The notes beneath the pieces are model-generated. The model saw only the letters and a program-made list of their open reading frames with translations. It searched no databases and had not been told where the DNA came from. 64,000 nucleotides of DNA from Saccharopolyspora spinosa NRRL 18395 (lineage in GTDB: Bacteria > Actinomycetota > Actinomycetes > Mycobacteriales > Pseudonocardiaceae). The stretch covers positions 328,818 through 392,817 of the forward strand of contig NZ_GL877879.1 in the NCBI RefSeq assembly GCF_000194155.1. Direction: 5' to 3'. This document shows, one piece after another, positions 16,103-24,018 of this stretch (its first letter is position 1; each line of letters begins with the position of its first letter). The position numbers were made by a program, and so were the translations under genes.

Positions 16103-16915
16103 ATGGAGCGAGTGGATACGGCCGGAATCGTCGGCGGCGGAGTGCTCGCCGGGGACCGCCAGCCGCCGGACTGGGAACGCCGGATCGCCGAGCGGTCCGA
16201 ACAGCATTACCGCGCCCGGATGGTGCAGCGGCTCCTGCTGGCCTGGGCGGTGCCGGGCAACCTGTTGCTGATCGGCACCGCCGCGATGGCGCTGTCGTTA
16301 TGGGTGTCCGCAATACCGGCGGGGGTGGTTTTCGCGCTGGCCGTGGCCTCGATGGCGGCGTCGGCGAGATTCGTCTACCAGCAGCACTTTAAGGTTCGCG
16401 CGGTGGAGTCAGAACTGCGCGCGCTCGAATACGCGTACCGCGAGAACATGCTGGACGAACTGGGGTCCGGGGATCTGCTGGGTACGCACAGGCGCTACCG
16501 GGCGCAGCTGCCGGATCTCGTCGAGCGCTACCGGGGCGAGGCCCGGCGGGACCGCTCGAAGGACAACGTCCTGCAGGCGGTGGTCATCGGCGGCTCGATC
16601 ATCGCCGCGACGGTGGCGGCGGTATCGGTGTCCGTTGTGGACGCACGGTGGGTCGCGGTGGCGTTGTGCCTGGTCGTCGCGGTGGCCGCGGCATTCGCCG
16701 GGCACGCGAAGTTCCGGGACCGGGCGGTCGCGTGCCAGCAGACCGCCGACGCGTTGGACCGCGAGTACGAGTCGGTCGAGCTGCGGGTCGGTCGGTACCG
16801 CCGGTTCGACAGCGAGCACGAGGCCTATGCGGAATTCGCCGACGCGGTCGAGGCGCTGCGAGCCGAACAGGTGCGCCGGTTGCCCTCAACCGCAGGGGAG
16901 GGGATCGGTCAGTAA
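16103..16915 (+). CDS. DUF4231-like (SLATT-related) membrane protein
   Basis: 270 residues with two pairs of transmembrane helices: LLLAWAVPGNLLLIGTAAMA with AIPAGVVFALAVASMAASAR, then AVVIGGSIIAATVAAVSVSV with WVAVALCLVVAVAAAFAGHA. A long charged helical region lies between the pairs (ESELRALEYAYRENMLDELG to the RYRGEARRDRSKDN segment). The tail ACQQTADALDREYESVELRV and YAEFADAVEALRAEQ matches the end of DUF4231 domains. That family is related to SLATT domains, found in nucleotide-signalling defence systems, but no effector or nucleotidyltransferase lies beside this gene. The assignment is by pattern only. Confidence 0.6.
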   Translation: MERVDTAGIVGGGVLAGDRQPPDWERRIAERSEQHYRARMVQRLLLAWAVPGNLLLIGTAAMALSLWVSAIPAGVVFALAVASMAASARFVYQQHFKVRAVESELRALEYAYRENMLDELGSGDLLGTHRRYRAQLPDLVERYRGEARRDRSKDNVLQAVVIGGSIIAATVAAVSVSVVDARWVAVALCLVVAVAAAFAGHAKFRDRAVACQQTADALDREYESVELRVGRYRRFDSEHEAYAEFADAVEALRAEQVRRLPSTAGEGIGQ

Positions 16916-17079
16916 TCACTCCCATGTCGTGCTCCACGAAAGCGTGGAGAATTAGGCAAATAATGATCACTGGTTGTCTACATTCCCCACTTATGCGATC
17001 GCTGAATGGTGGTGAGTGATCCTTCCGTAATCTCCGGCGCGGCGCACAGGAATCGGCCTGTGCAGAGAGGAGCAATGCG

Positions 17080-17820
17080 ATGAAGCGCACTCTTACCGCA
17101 GCGGCCGCTGTGTTGGTCGGCGGCGCTGGCGCGGTCGGCTTCGCCGCTGCCGCGAACGCGGCCGAGATCCCGCAGCTGCCCGCTGAGCTGCCCACCGACA
17201 GCAACCTCGCGCAGACCACGTACCACGTCGCGGGCACGCTTGCCTCCGCGCAGCAGGCCGTGGGCGACGTCGTCCCGGTCGAGAAGCAGCTCACCGGGCG
17301 CAGCAACGCCGGCGGCCCGCTCGACGGCGTGCTTGGCGGCGTCGGCGTGCTCGGCGACAGCAACCCGGTCACGGGCCTGCTCGGCGGTGTGACCGGCGGC
17401 AAGAGCCTCGACACCGCCGCGCTGCCGGTGGGCGACGTCGTCCCCGCCGTGGCGGTCAGCCCGGTCGCCAGGCACGGCGGCCCGGTCAACGAGCTGCCGG
17501 CCGGCTTGGGCTCGGTGCTGGACAGCACCCAGGTGGGCGCGCCGCAGACCAAGCCCGCGCAGCTGCCGCCCGCGCCGCAGGAGGTCAACCTGGTGGGCGA
17601 GACGGTGCACGGCGTGGTGGCCGGTTCCCCGGTCGCTTCGACGCTGCCGGCGGCGAGGAGCGGCAGCGCTGGACGGTGTGACCGACACCCTCCCGGTCGG
17701 CAAGGTCGCCCCGGACACGACGCTGCGGTCGGCAAGGTCGCCCCGGACACGACGCTGGACAAGGTCAACGACGTGGCCAGCCACGGCCCGCTCGGTGGCG
17801 TCAACCAGCTCGGCGGCTGA
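17080..17820 (+). CDS. Secreted low-complexity protein with a recent internal duplication
   Basis: 246 residues with a signal peptide (MKRTLTAAAAVLVGGAGAVG, cleavage near ANA-AE). The mature part is Gly-, Val-, Leu- and Pro-rich with loose repeats (GVLGGVGVLGDSNPVTGLLG, VGDVVPV), typical of small actinomycete surface or secreted proteins. AGAGGAGC precedes the ATG. Between codons near 17655 and 17757 the frame wanders: a 32-nt tandem duplication is balanced by a one-base shift upstream, giving the unlike segment RCDRHPPGRQGRPGHDA before the original frame returns. No family recognised. Confidence 0.7.
   Translation: MKRTLTAAAAVLVGGAGAVGFAAAANAAEIPQLPAELPTDSNLAQTTYHVAGTLASAQQAVGDVVPVEKQLTGRSNAGGPLDGVLGGVGVLGDSNPVTGLLGGVTGGKSLDTAALPVGDVVPAVAVSPVARHGGPVNELPAGLGSVLDSTQVGAPQTKPAQLPPAPQEVNLVGETVHGVVAGSPVASTLPAARSGSAGRCDRHPPGRQGRPGHDAAVGKVAPDTTLDKVNDVASHGPLGGVNQLGG
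17694..17757 (+). repeat. Perfect 32-nt tandem duplication inside the secreted-protein gene
   Basis: The same 32 bases, beginning CGGTCGGCAAGGTCGCCCCG, occur at 17694-17725 and 17726-17757 without a mismatch. Since 32 is not a multiple of three, the copy shifts the frame; the open frame survives only because of another shift upstream. The identity suggests a recent event or an assembly artefact. Confidence 0.85.
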
Positions 17821-18019
17821 TCGGCCCGGCGGTCCTCCACGCCGAAACAGAACGACACCGGAAGTGACGGCCCGGCAACACGGTCGACCCCAGCGCAGCT
17901 CACCCCGCTGGAACAGCGGGTTTCCCCCGCCGACGGCGCCCCCGAACGGACTCGATGGCCCCCGCCGGAACCGGCAGGGGCCATCACCACGTAGGCCCCC
18001 GGTTGTAGCTGATCAGCCG

Positions 18020-18252
18020 CCGTGAGTGCTTTTCGGTGCTGCAGCGACTGCTTTCACTCTCGTTCTGTGTGGCGCTGCGGGTGGCGGAACCTCAAACGCC
18101 ACCTGGAATGCGGGATCCCCGATTTGCGGGACCAGAATTACGCGGCTTCGGGACTTCAAAGACAAGAGCCCGCACTACCGCACCTTGGTCGATCACTTCC
18201 AAAACGCTCTATGGCCCCAACCGCGCTCACGGGCGTTGACCAGCGGGAACGG
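18020..18252. repeat. Dispersed hairpin repeat, copy 1, interrupted by a MITE-like element
   Basis: The left part reads CCGTGAGTGCTTTTCGGTGC from 18020. The right part resumes at about 18214 with CTCACGGGCGTTGACCAGCG and ends GGGAACGG at 18252. These are the two ends of the repeat seen whole at 28331, 36819 and 53482. The 165 bp between them are the second MITE-like copy, so the MITE inserted into this repeat. Confidence 0.65.
18049..18213. mobile_element. MITE-like element, copy B (about 165 bp), nested
   Basis: It shares the order of blocks with the element at 13691-13941: GGTGGCGGAACCTCA, GGGATCCCCGATTT, GCGGCTTCGGGACT, AGAGCCCGC, ACCGCACC, GATCACTTC. The central part of copy A, about 90 bp, is missing. 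Its ends (CTGCTTTCAC / CCAAAACGCTC) are degenerate versions of copy A's terminal repeats. The boundaries are approximate. Confidence 0.5.
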
Positions 18253-18286
18253 AGCTGCGGGGAGGGGAGGAGCCGCTCCGGGGATG

Positions 18287-18322
18287 GCTGGGTGGCGGTT
18301 TCGCGTGAAATCGCCACCCAGC
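18287..18322. terminator. Strong hairpin, probable terminator of the PEP-utilising gene
   Basis: Arms GCTGGGTGGCGGTTTC (18287-18302) and GAAATCGCCACCCAGC (18307-18322) pair over 16 bases with one G-T and a 4-base loop. It lies about 50 bp beyond the stop of the leftward enzyme gene. The apex TTTC...GAAA links it to the other TTTC/GAAA palindromes in the window. Confidence 0.7.
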
Positions 18323-18369
18323 CCGCGTCCAGCAGTCGATTCCGTGCCCGAGCGGGGCGATCGCCGGGC

Positions 18370-20985
18370 TCACCGGTCTAGTTCGACGGTGCCAGTGGCG
18401 CCGTGGACGGTTATCCGCTGGCCGTCAGTGATTCGGGTCGTGGCTTCCGGAACTCCCACCACGGCGGGGATTCCGTACTCCCGGGCCACCGTCGCGCCGT
18501 GCGAGTTCGGCCCGCCCATCTCCATCACCAGGCCGCCCGCGGTCAGGAACAGCGGCGTCCAGCCGGGATCCGTGGACGGCGCCACCAAGATCTCGCCGAG
18601 GGCGAGCCGCGCGCGGACCGGGTCGCGCACCACTCGTGCCGTCCCGGTCACGGTGCCCGCCGAAGCCGATGTCCCGATCAGCTGACCGTCGACCGCCGGC
18701 GTGGGCAGCGTCGCCTCGGGTTCGGTGCCGTCTGAGAGCAGCACCCGCGGCGGGTGCCGGCGCCGCAGTTCGCGTTCGTGGGTTTCTCGTTGCTGTGCCA
18801 CCAGATTCCGGTGATCGGCGCCCGAGACCGCCTCGGCGAGCTCGTCGTAGTCGAGGAAGAACACGTCCTCCGCGCGCTCCAGGCGACCGGTGGAGGCGAG
18901 TTCCCGGCCGACGGCCAGCAGGTGCTTGCGGGCGTTCGCGATCGCCAGCACGATGCAGTACTTCGGCATTTCGCGGAGCCCGGCGAGCTGCCGCACCCTG
19001 TCCATCGCGAAGCCGACGACCCGAGCCCGCAGCGGGTTCTTGAGCCGGGACACGATCTCGGCGGCCATCCGCTCCGCGTCGGCCACCCCGCGCCGGTACT
19101 GCTCGTCTGCGTCGTGGCCGCTTTCGCCGGTCTGCACGTAGTTCGCGACGAGCCCGAGCACGTGCGCCGGGGCCTCGGACCAGCGCGGAACCCCGATGTC
19201 GATCTCCGCCACTGTCCGATGCCCGTAGCGCTCGAGGAACGCATCGAGTTCATTTTGGACTTCTACCGGCAGCTTCCGGGACTGGTAGTGCTCGGCGAGC
19301 TCGTCGATGGAGGATCCGGCGAACAGCCGGGCGGTTTCGGGATCCCGGCGGGCGAGCTGCGCGATCCCCCAAAGTTCCAGGTCCATCTCGGTGGTGACGT
19401 TGTGCGGGATGCCGCGCAGCACGATCTGCACTTCTTCGGCGGTGGCGGCCTTGCCCGCCAGCTTCGGGAGCAGTCGGCTGAGGACGAGAGCGGGCAGCAT
19501 CCTCGGCGGGATCTGCGCGATTCGCGGGACCGCGATCTCCGTGACGCTCCGCCGCGCCGCGGCCAGCCGCTCCCGAGCGGAGGACGGCTCGGGGCCGGCG
19601 GCCAGCTCCGCCCGGATTTCCCGGACCATGCCGAAGATCCGCTCGCGAGCGCGCTTGGGGTCGCGCAGCGTGCGCATCGCCTCGATCGGCGCCTTGGTGC
19701 GCGCGAAGATCCCGGCGAGCCGGCGCAGCAGCGGCCACGGCACCTTCGGATCCAGCGGCAGGCGCGGGTCGTCGAGCAGCGACTCGAAGACCTTTCCGGT
19801 GCGGGCTTCGGCCATCGCGAACACCTTGGGGGCCACGGCGCGGCCGATCTTGTTCCGGGTCATGCTGGTGATGTCGGCGAACAGCCAACCGTCGGCCTGC
19901 CGCCACAGCTTCGGCCGCGGTCCGTCGGTCGGGATGCCGAGGTTGCGCATGAGGTTGTTGAACGTCAGTGCCAGCGTCGCCGCCCCCATCGGCGTGATCG
20001 GCCGGTAGACGCCCTGCGCGACGTTGATCGACAGGTAGACGTGCAGGCCGTCGTGCGGTTCGGCAGGCAGCGGGAACAGCGTGGTGATCGGCCGAGACTG
20101 GGTCAGCCACGTGGTGCCGTCGCCGTCGATGGCCCACTCGATGTCCTGCGGCCCGCCGCAGTGCCGCGCCACTTCCGAACCCAGCGCGGCGAGCCCGCAG
20201 GCCTGATCATCCGTTATCGAAGGCTGATTTCCCTGCTGCGCAACGGTTTCCGTGCCGCCGCCGGGCTTCGGGTGGACGCTGGTGGGCTTGTCCCCGAGCC
20301 GCCGCGCGGTGATCCGGCCGGACTCCACCGCGAAGTGGTCCGGGGTGACCGCGCCGGACACCACCGATTCGCCGAGTCCGGTGTTCGCGTCGATCACGGT
20401 TTCGGTTCGCCGTCCGGTGACCGGGTTCGCGGTGAACAGCACGCCGGCCGCCGTCGCGTCGACCATGCGCTGCACGACCACCGCCAGCCGCACCGCGCGG
20501 TGGTCGATGTCGTTGGCCGCCCGGTAGGCCACCGCCCGGTCCGTCCACAGTGAACTCCAGCAGCGGCGCACGGCGTCCAGCAGCGCCGCCTCGCCGATGA
20601 CGTTCAGGTAGGTGTCCTGCTGGCCGGCGAAGCTGGCGTGCGGTAGGTCCTCGGCGGTGGCGGACGAACGCACCGCCACCGGCGCGTCCGGGCCGAGTTC
20701 GGCGTAGGCGGCGGTGATCGCGGCGGCCAGCTCGGCGGGGATTTCGGCGTCGGCGAGCCGGTAGCGGATCTCGGCTGCCGACCCGGGCAACCGGTCGATC
20801 AGGTCGCCGGTGAGTTCGCGGCAGACCTCGTCGTAGGCGAGCGTGCTGATGCAGAAGCCGGGTGGCACCCGGAATCCCGCCGCCGACAGCTCGCCCAGGT
20901 TGGCGGCCTTGCCGCCGGCCAGCTCGCCGTCGCTCGCGCCGATCTCGCCGAGGTCGAGCAGGACCCGGGTCTCTAGCGTGCTCAT
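18370..20985 (-). CDS. PEP-synthase-like enzyme, probably rifampicin phosphotransferase
   Basis: 871 residues beginning MSTLETRVLLDLGEIGASDG. Three domains follow in order. The PPDK_N-type ATP-grasp region (about 1-320) has GGKAANLGELSAAGFRVPPG, RSSATAEDLPHASFAGQQDT, GGPQDIEWAIDG and QSRPITTLFP. A large helical middle region follows, then a C-terminal swivelling phospho-histidine domain with GGPNSHGATVAREYGIPAVV. Length and domain order fit rifampicin phosphotransferase (about 865 residues), which transfers the beta-phosphate of ATP to rifamycins, rather than true PEP synthase with its C-terminal PEP barrel. A gene for another substrate of this fold cannot be excluded. It is monocistronic and leftward. 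Confidence 0.75.
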   Translation of the reverse strand: MSTLETRVLLDLGEIGASDGELAGGKAANLGELSAAGFRVPPGFCISTLAYDEVCRELTGDLIDRLPGSAAEIRYRLADAEIPAELAAAITAAYAELGPDAPVAVRSSATAEDLPHASFAGQQDTYLNVIGEAALLDAVRRCWSSLWTDRAVAYRAANDIDHRAVRLAVVVQRMVDATAAGVLFTANPVTGRRTETVIDANTGLGESVVSGAVTPDHFAVESGRITARRLGDKPTSVHPKPGGGTETVAQQGNQPSITDDQACGLAALGSEVARHCGGPQDIEWAIDGDGTTWLTQSRPITTLFPLPAEPHDGLHVYLSINVAQGVYRPITPMGAATLALTFNNLMRNLGIPTDGPRPKLWRQADGWLFADITSMTRNKIGRAVAPKVFAMAEARTGKVFESLLDDPRLPLDPKVPWPLLRRLAGIFARTKAPIEAMRTLRDPKRARERIFGMVREIRAELAAGPEPSSARERLAAARRSVTEIAVPRIAQIPPRMLPALVLSRLLPKLAGKAATAEEVQIVLRGIPHNVTTEMDLELWGIAQLARRDPETARLFAGSSIDELAEHYQSRKLPVEVQNELDAFLERYGHRTVAEIDIGVPRWSEAPAHVLGLVANYVQTGESGHDADEQYRRGVADAERMAAEIVSRLKNPLRARVVGFAMDRVRQLAGLREMPKYCIVLAIANARKHLLAVGRELASTGRLERAEDVFFLDYDELAEAVSGADHRNLVAQQRETHERELRRRHPPRVLLSDGTEPEATLPTPAVDGQLIGTSASAGTVTGTARVVRDPVRARLALGEILVAPSTDPGWTPLFLTAGGLVMEMGGPNSHGATVAREYGIPAVVGVPEATTRITDGQRITVHGATGTVELDR

Positions 20986-21139
20986 GGCCAACCTCCCGCG
21001 CCGTTGCAAGCAAGGTAGCGCGGAGCGGACCAAGAAATCAACGTGCGTTGAATTTATGTTGGACAATTGGGTGATGCTGGCGATCGCCGCATCACGTGCC
21101 GGGCGGAGCGCCATTCCGCTCCCGCGAGGAGGGAGCGGG

Positions 21140-21385
21140 ATGCATTGGTGGATGGTGCCGCTGGCGACGATGTCCGGTCTGGTCGTGCTGGCTCCGGCGA
21201 TCTGCAGGCACCTGCGCCGGCGGTGGGTGGTGGTGGTGCGGGTGTGGGCCGAGCTGGCCTGGTTCTACCAACCGCGATCGCCGCGCGAGCGGTGCGAGCG
21301 GTTCACGCCGGGCAGCGGGAAGCGCGCCTCGACGGTCGTCGTGCTGCGCCGGTCCGGTGGCACTGCCTTGGCGACGCCCAGATAG
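21140..21385 (+). CDS. Small single-pass membrane protein
   Basis: 81 residues beginning MHWWMVPLATMSGLVVLAPA, one transmembrane segment followed by a basic tail (ICRHLRRRWVVVVRVWAELA, WFYQPRSPRERCERF). AGGAGGGAGC in front of the ATG is a strong ribosome site, the main reason for calling it. It lies divergent from the phosphotransferase-like gene and upstream of the MFS gene. No family recognised. Confidence 0.5.
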   Translation: MHWWMVPLATMSGLVVLAPAICRHLRRRWVVVVRVWAELAWFYQPRSPRERCERFTPGSGKRASTVVVLRRSGGTALATPR

Positions 21386-21578
21386 GCGGGTGCGCGTCGG
21401 CGCTGACGTGGCCCAAGGCACAGGAAACGAAGTTGCCTCGTATTTGTTCGCAGGCCATAGTTGATCCCGGCAACTAGTTGAGTGCTGCACGCAAATTCCT
21501 GGGGGTGTTCGTGCCGCAGCGCTCCCGCCGGACTCGCCCGTCGGCGCATCACGAGGAGCACCCCTGAAGGGGAAAACC

Positions 21579-23198
21579 ATGTCGGAAACGGCTGTGCCAA
21601 CTGCGCAGACCGCCGGATCCGCGCTGAGCCACCGCCAGATCCTGACCGTGCTCACCGGCCTGATGCTGGGCATGTTCCTGGGCGCGCTCGACCAGACCAT
21701 CGTCAGCTCGGCGGTCCGCGTTGTCGCCGACCAGCTGCACGGGCAGACCGCGCAAGCCTGGGTCACCACCGCATACCTCATCACGGCGACCATCACCACG
21801 CCGCTGTACGGCAAGCTCTCCGACATCTACGGCCGCAAGCCGCTGTACCTGACCGCGATCTCGCTGTTCCTGGTCGGTTCGCTGCTGTGCGGGATGGCGA
21901 ACTCGATCTACGAGCTCGCCGCGTTCCGCGCCATCCAGGGCCTCGGCGGCGGTGGCCTGATGTCGCTGGCGCTGACGATCATCGCGGACCTGCTCCCCGC
22001 CCGGCAGCGCAGCCGCTACCAGGGCTACTTCATGGCGGTGTTCGGCACCTCCAGCGTGATCGGGCCGGTGATCGGTGGCCTGTTCGCCGGCATGGACAGC
22101 TTCCTAGGCATCGACGGCTGGCGCTGGGTGTTCCTGGTGAACCTGCCGGTCGGGCTGGCCGCGCTGGCCGTCGTCGCGAAGGTGCTCAACGTGGCGACCG
22201 AACGCGTCCGGCACCGGATCGACTACGTGGGCGCGGCGGCGCTGGTCGTGCTGCTGGTGCCGCTGCTGACCGTCGCCGAGCAGGGCCGCGAGTGGGGTTG
22301 GCTGTCGTCGACCTCGCTGGCCATGTACGCCATCGGCGCGGTCGGGCTGCTGCTGTTCGTCGTCGCAGAGCGCCGGATGGGAGCCGAGGCGCTGCTGCCG
22401 CTGCGGATGTTCCGGCAGTCGTCGTTCCGGATGGGCAACCTGCTCAACTTCCTGGTCGGCATCGGCATGTTCGGCGGGCTGAGCTCGGTGCCGCTGTACC
22501 TGCAGATCGTCAAGGGTCTGAGCCCGACCGAGGCGGGGCTGATGCTGCTGCCGATGACCGCCGGGATCATGGTCGCGACCGGCGTCGTCGGCAAGCTGAT
22601 CGCCAAGACGGGCCGGCTGAAGATCTTCCCGATCATCGGTGCCGCTTTCATGGCCACCTCGCTGTTCTTGTTCAGCCTGATCGGGGTGGACACGTCGCTG
22701 GTCCAGGTGGGGCTGACGGCGGTGGTGATGGGCTGCGGGCTGGGCATGCTCATGCAGACCCTGACGCTCGTGGTGCAGACCGGCGCCACCCCGCGCGACA
22801 TGGGCGTGGCGACGGCGTCGGTGAACCTGTTCCGGCAGACCGGCGGCACCGTCGGCGCGACGGCGTTCCTGTCGGTGCTGTTCAGCACGGTCGGCGGCCG
22901 GATCGCGGATGCTACGCAAGCGGCGTTCGCCACGCCGGAGTTCACCGCGGCGCTGCGCGACCCGGAGGTGCTGGCGAACCCGGTGAACCGGTCGTTCGCC
23001 GAAGCTATGCAGCAAGGTGGTGGGGCCGGCCTCGACATCAACGACACGTCGTTCCTGTACGGCCTGGACCCGCGGCTGGCGCGGCCGATCCTGGAGGGCT
23101 TCGCCAGTTCGATGGACACGGTGTTCTTCGTCGGTGGCTGCGTGGTCCTGGTCGCCTTCGCCTTCACCTGGCTGCTCCGCGACATCCGCCTGGACTGA
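21579..23198 (+). CDS. DHA2-family (EmrB/QacA) MFS multidrug exporter
   Basis: 539 residues with about 14 hydrophobic helices. The signature of DHA2 drug:H+ antiporters is clear: GLMLGMFLGALDQTIVSSAV in helix 1 (motif D1), LYGKLSDIYGRKPLYLTAIS (motif A) and GLGGGGLMSLALTIIADLLP, RQRSRYQGYFMAVFGTSSVI (motif C region). Export of a toxic compound or secondary metabolite across the membrane is expected; the substrate is unknown. Only the small membrane protein gene precedes it, and no adjacent regulator is seen. A hairpin terminator separates it from convergent ppa. Confidence 0.9.
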   Translation: MSETAVPTAQTAGSALSHRQILTVLTGLMLGMFLGALDQTIVSSAVRVVADQLHGQTAQAWVTTAYLITATITTPLYGKLSDIYGRKPLYLTAISLFLVGSLLCGMANSIYELAAFRAIQGLGGGGLMSLALTIIADLLPARQRSRYQGYFMAVFGTSSVIGPVIGGLFAGMDSFLGIDGWRWVFLVNLPVGLAALAVVAKVLNVATERVRHRIDYVGAAALVVLLVPLLTVAEQGREWGWLSSTSLAMYAIGAVGLLLFVVAERRMGAEALLPLRMFRQSSFRMGNLLNFLVGIGMFGGLSSVPLYLQIVKGLSPTEAGLMLLPMTAGIMVATGVVGKLIAKTGRLKIFPIIGAAFMATSLFLFSLIGVDTSLVQVGLTAVVMGCGLGMLMQTLTLVVQTGATPRDMGVATASVNLFRQTGGTVGATAFLSVLFSTVGGRIADATQAAFATPEFTAALRDPEVLANPVNRSFAEAMQQGGGAGLDINDTSFLYGLDPRLARPILEGFASSMDTVFFVGGCVVLVAFAFTWLLRDIRLD

Positions 23199-23339
23199 CT
23201 GGAATGATCTGTCCCCAGATTTGTCCACAGAAAGCTCAGTTATCCCCAGGCCTGTGGACAAGTTCACGAAGTGCCTGGTCAGGTCCTGTGAGCGGGGATG
23301 CCCAGAAGCGCTCACGGACTCGGTGCTCCACAAGTGAAA

Positions 23340-23372
23340 GGGCCCTCACCGCATCCAGCGCGGCGAGGGCCC
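23340..23372. terminator. Bidirectional terminator between the MFS gene and ppa
   Basis: GGGCCCTC (23340-23347) and GAGGGCCC (23365-23372) form the stem base, with further GC pairing inside. It sits just beyond the stop of leftward ppa and downstream of the rightward MFS gene. Confidence 0.7.
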
Positions 23373-23383
23373 GGGGCGGTGGT

Positions 23384-23872
23384 TCAGTGCCCCTGTTCCT
23401 TGGCCCGCTCGTACGAGCGCTTGATCTCCGCTTCGGCCTCGGTGCGGCCGACCCACGTCGCGCCCTCCACGCTCTTGCCCGGTTCCAGGTCCTTGTACAC
23501 CTCGAAGAAGTGCTGGATCTCCAGCCTGTAGAACTCGGCGAGGTGGTGGATGTCGCGCAGGTGCTCCTGCCGCGGGTCGTCCGAGGGAACGCAGATGACC
23601 TTGTCGTCGCCGCCCTTCTCGTCGCGCATCCGGAACATGCCGATGGCGCGCGACTTGATCAAGCAGCCGGGGAACGTCGGTTCCTGGACCAGGACCAGCG
23701 CGTCCAACGGGTCGCCGTCCTCGCCGAGGGTGTCCTCGACGAACCCGTAGTCTGCCGGGTACTGGGTGGCGGTGAACAGCGTCCGGTCGAGACGGATTCG
23801 CCCCGTCTCGTGGTCCACCTCGTACTTGTTCCGGTTCCCCTTGGGGATCTCGATCGTGACGTCGAAGTCCAC
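23384..23872 (-). CDS. ppa: Inorganic pyrophosphatase
   Basis: 162 residues, GTG start ([20 protein letters not shown]) preceded by GAGGAA. The family I soluble pyrophosphatase signature is complete: the Lys/Arg pocket [30 protein letters not shown] (metal-binding Asp cluster DGDPLD) and the C-terminal [12 protein letters not shown]. It hydrolyses PPi to phosphate in the cytosol, pulling biosynthetic reactions forward. Longer readings upstream in the frame are not credible because the family begins here. As in mycobacteria it is divergent from the PBP4-type peptidase gene. Confidence 0.95.
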   Translation of the reverse strand: MDFDVTIEIPKGNRNKYEVDHETGRIRLDRTLFTATQYPADYGFVEDTLGEDGDPLDALVLVQEPTFPGCLIKSRAIGMFRMRDEKGGDDKVICVPSDDPRQEHLRDIHHLAEFYRLEIQHFFEVYKDLEPGKSVEGATWVGRTEAEAEIKRSYERAKEQGH

Positions 23873-24018
23873 GCGGTTCCTCACTCGTCTTGCGTCGGAT
23901 GCAGCCGGCCGCTCGCGCGTGCGACCACGTCTAGTGTGGACCACGGCAGCTCTCCGGGCCCCACCGCAGTGCGGGAGCTCGCAATTTGGAAGTCTGGCGA
24001 ACCGTCGAGGAGGAGCAC

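Noticed and set aside
23250-23330. A sixth copy of the dispersed hairpin repeat (CCTGTGAGCGGGG...GCGCTCACGG)
   Set aside because: Only the GTGAGC/GCTCAC arms resemble it; ends and loop do not match.
22104-23333. Long minus-strand frames opposite the MFS gene
   Set aside because: Shadow frames of GC-rich coding sequence; they lack hydrophobic or domain character.
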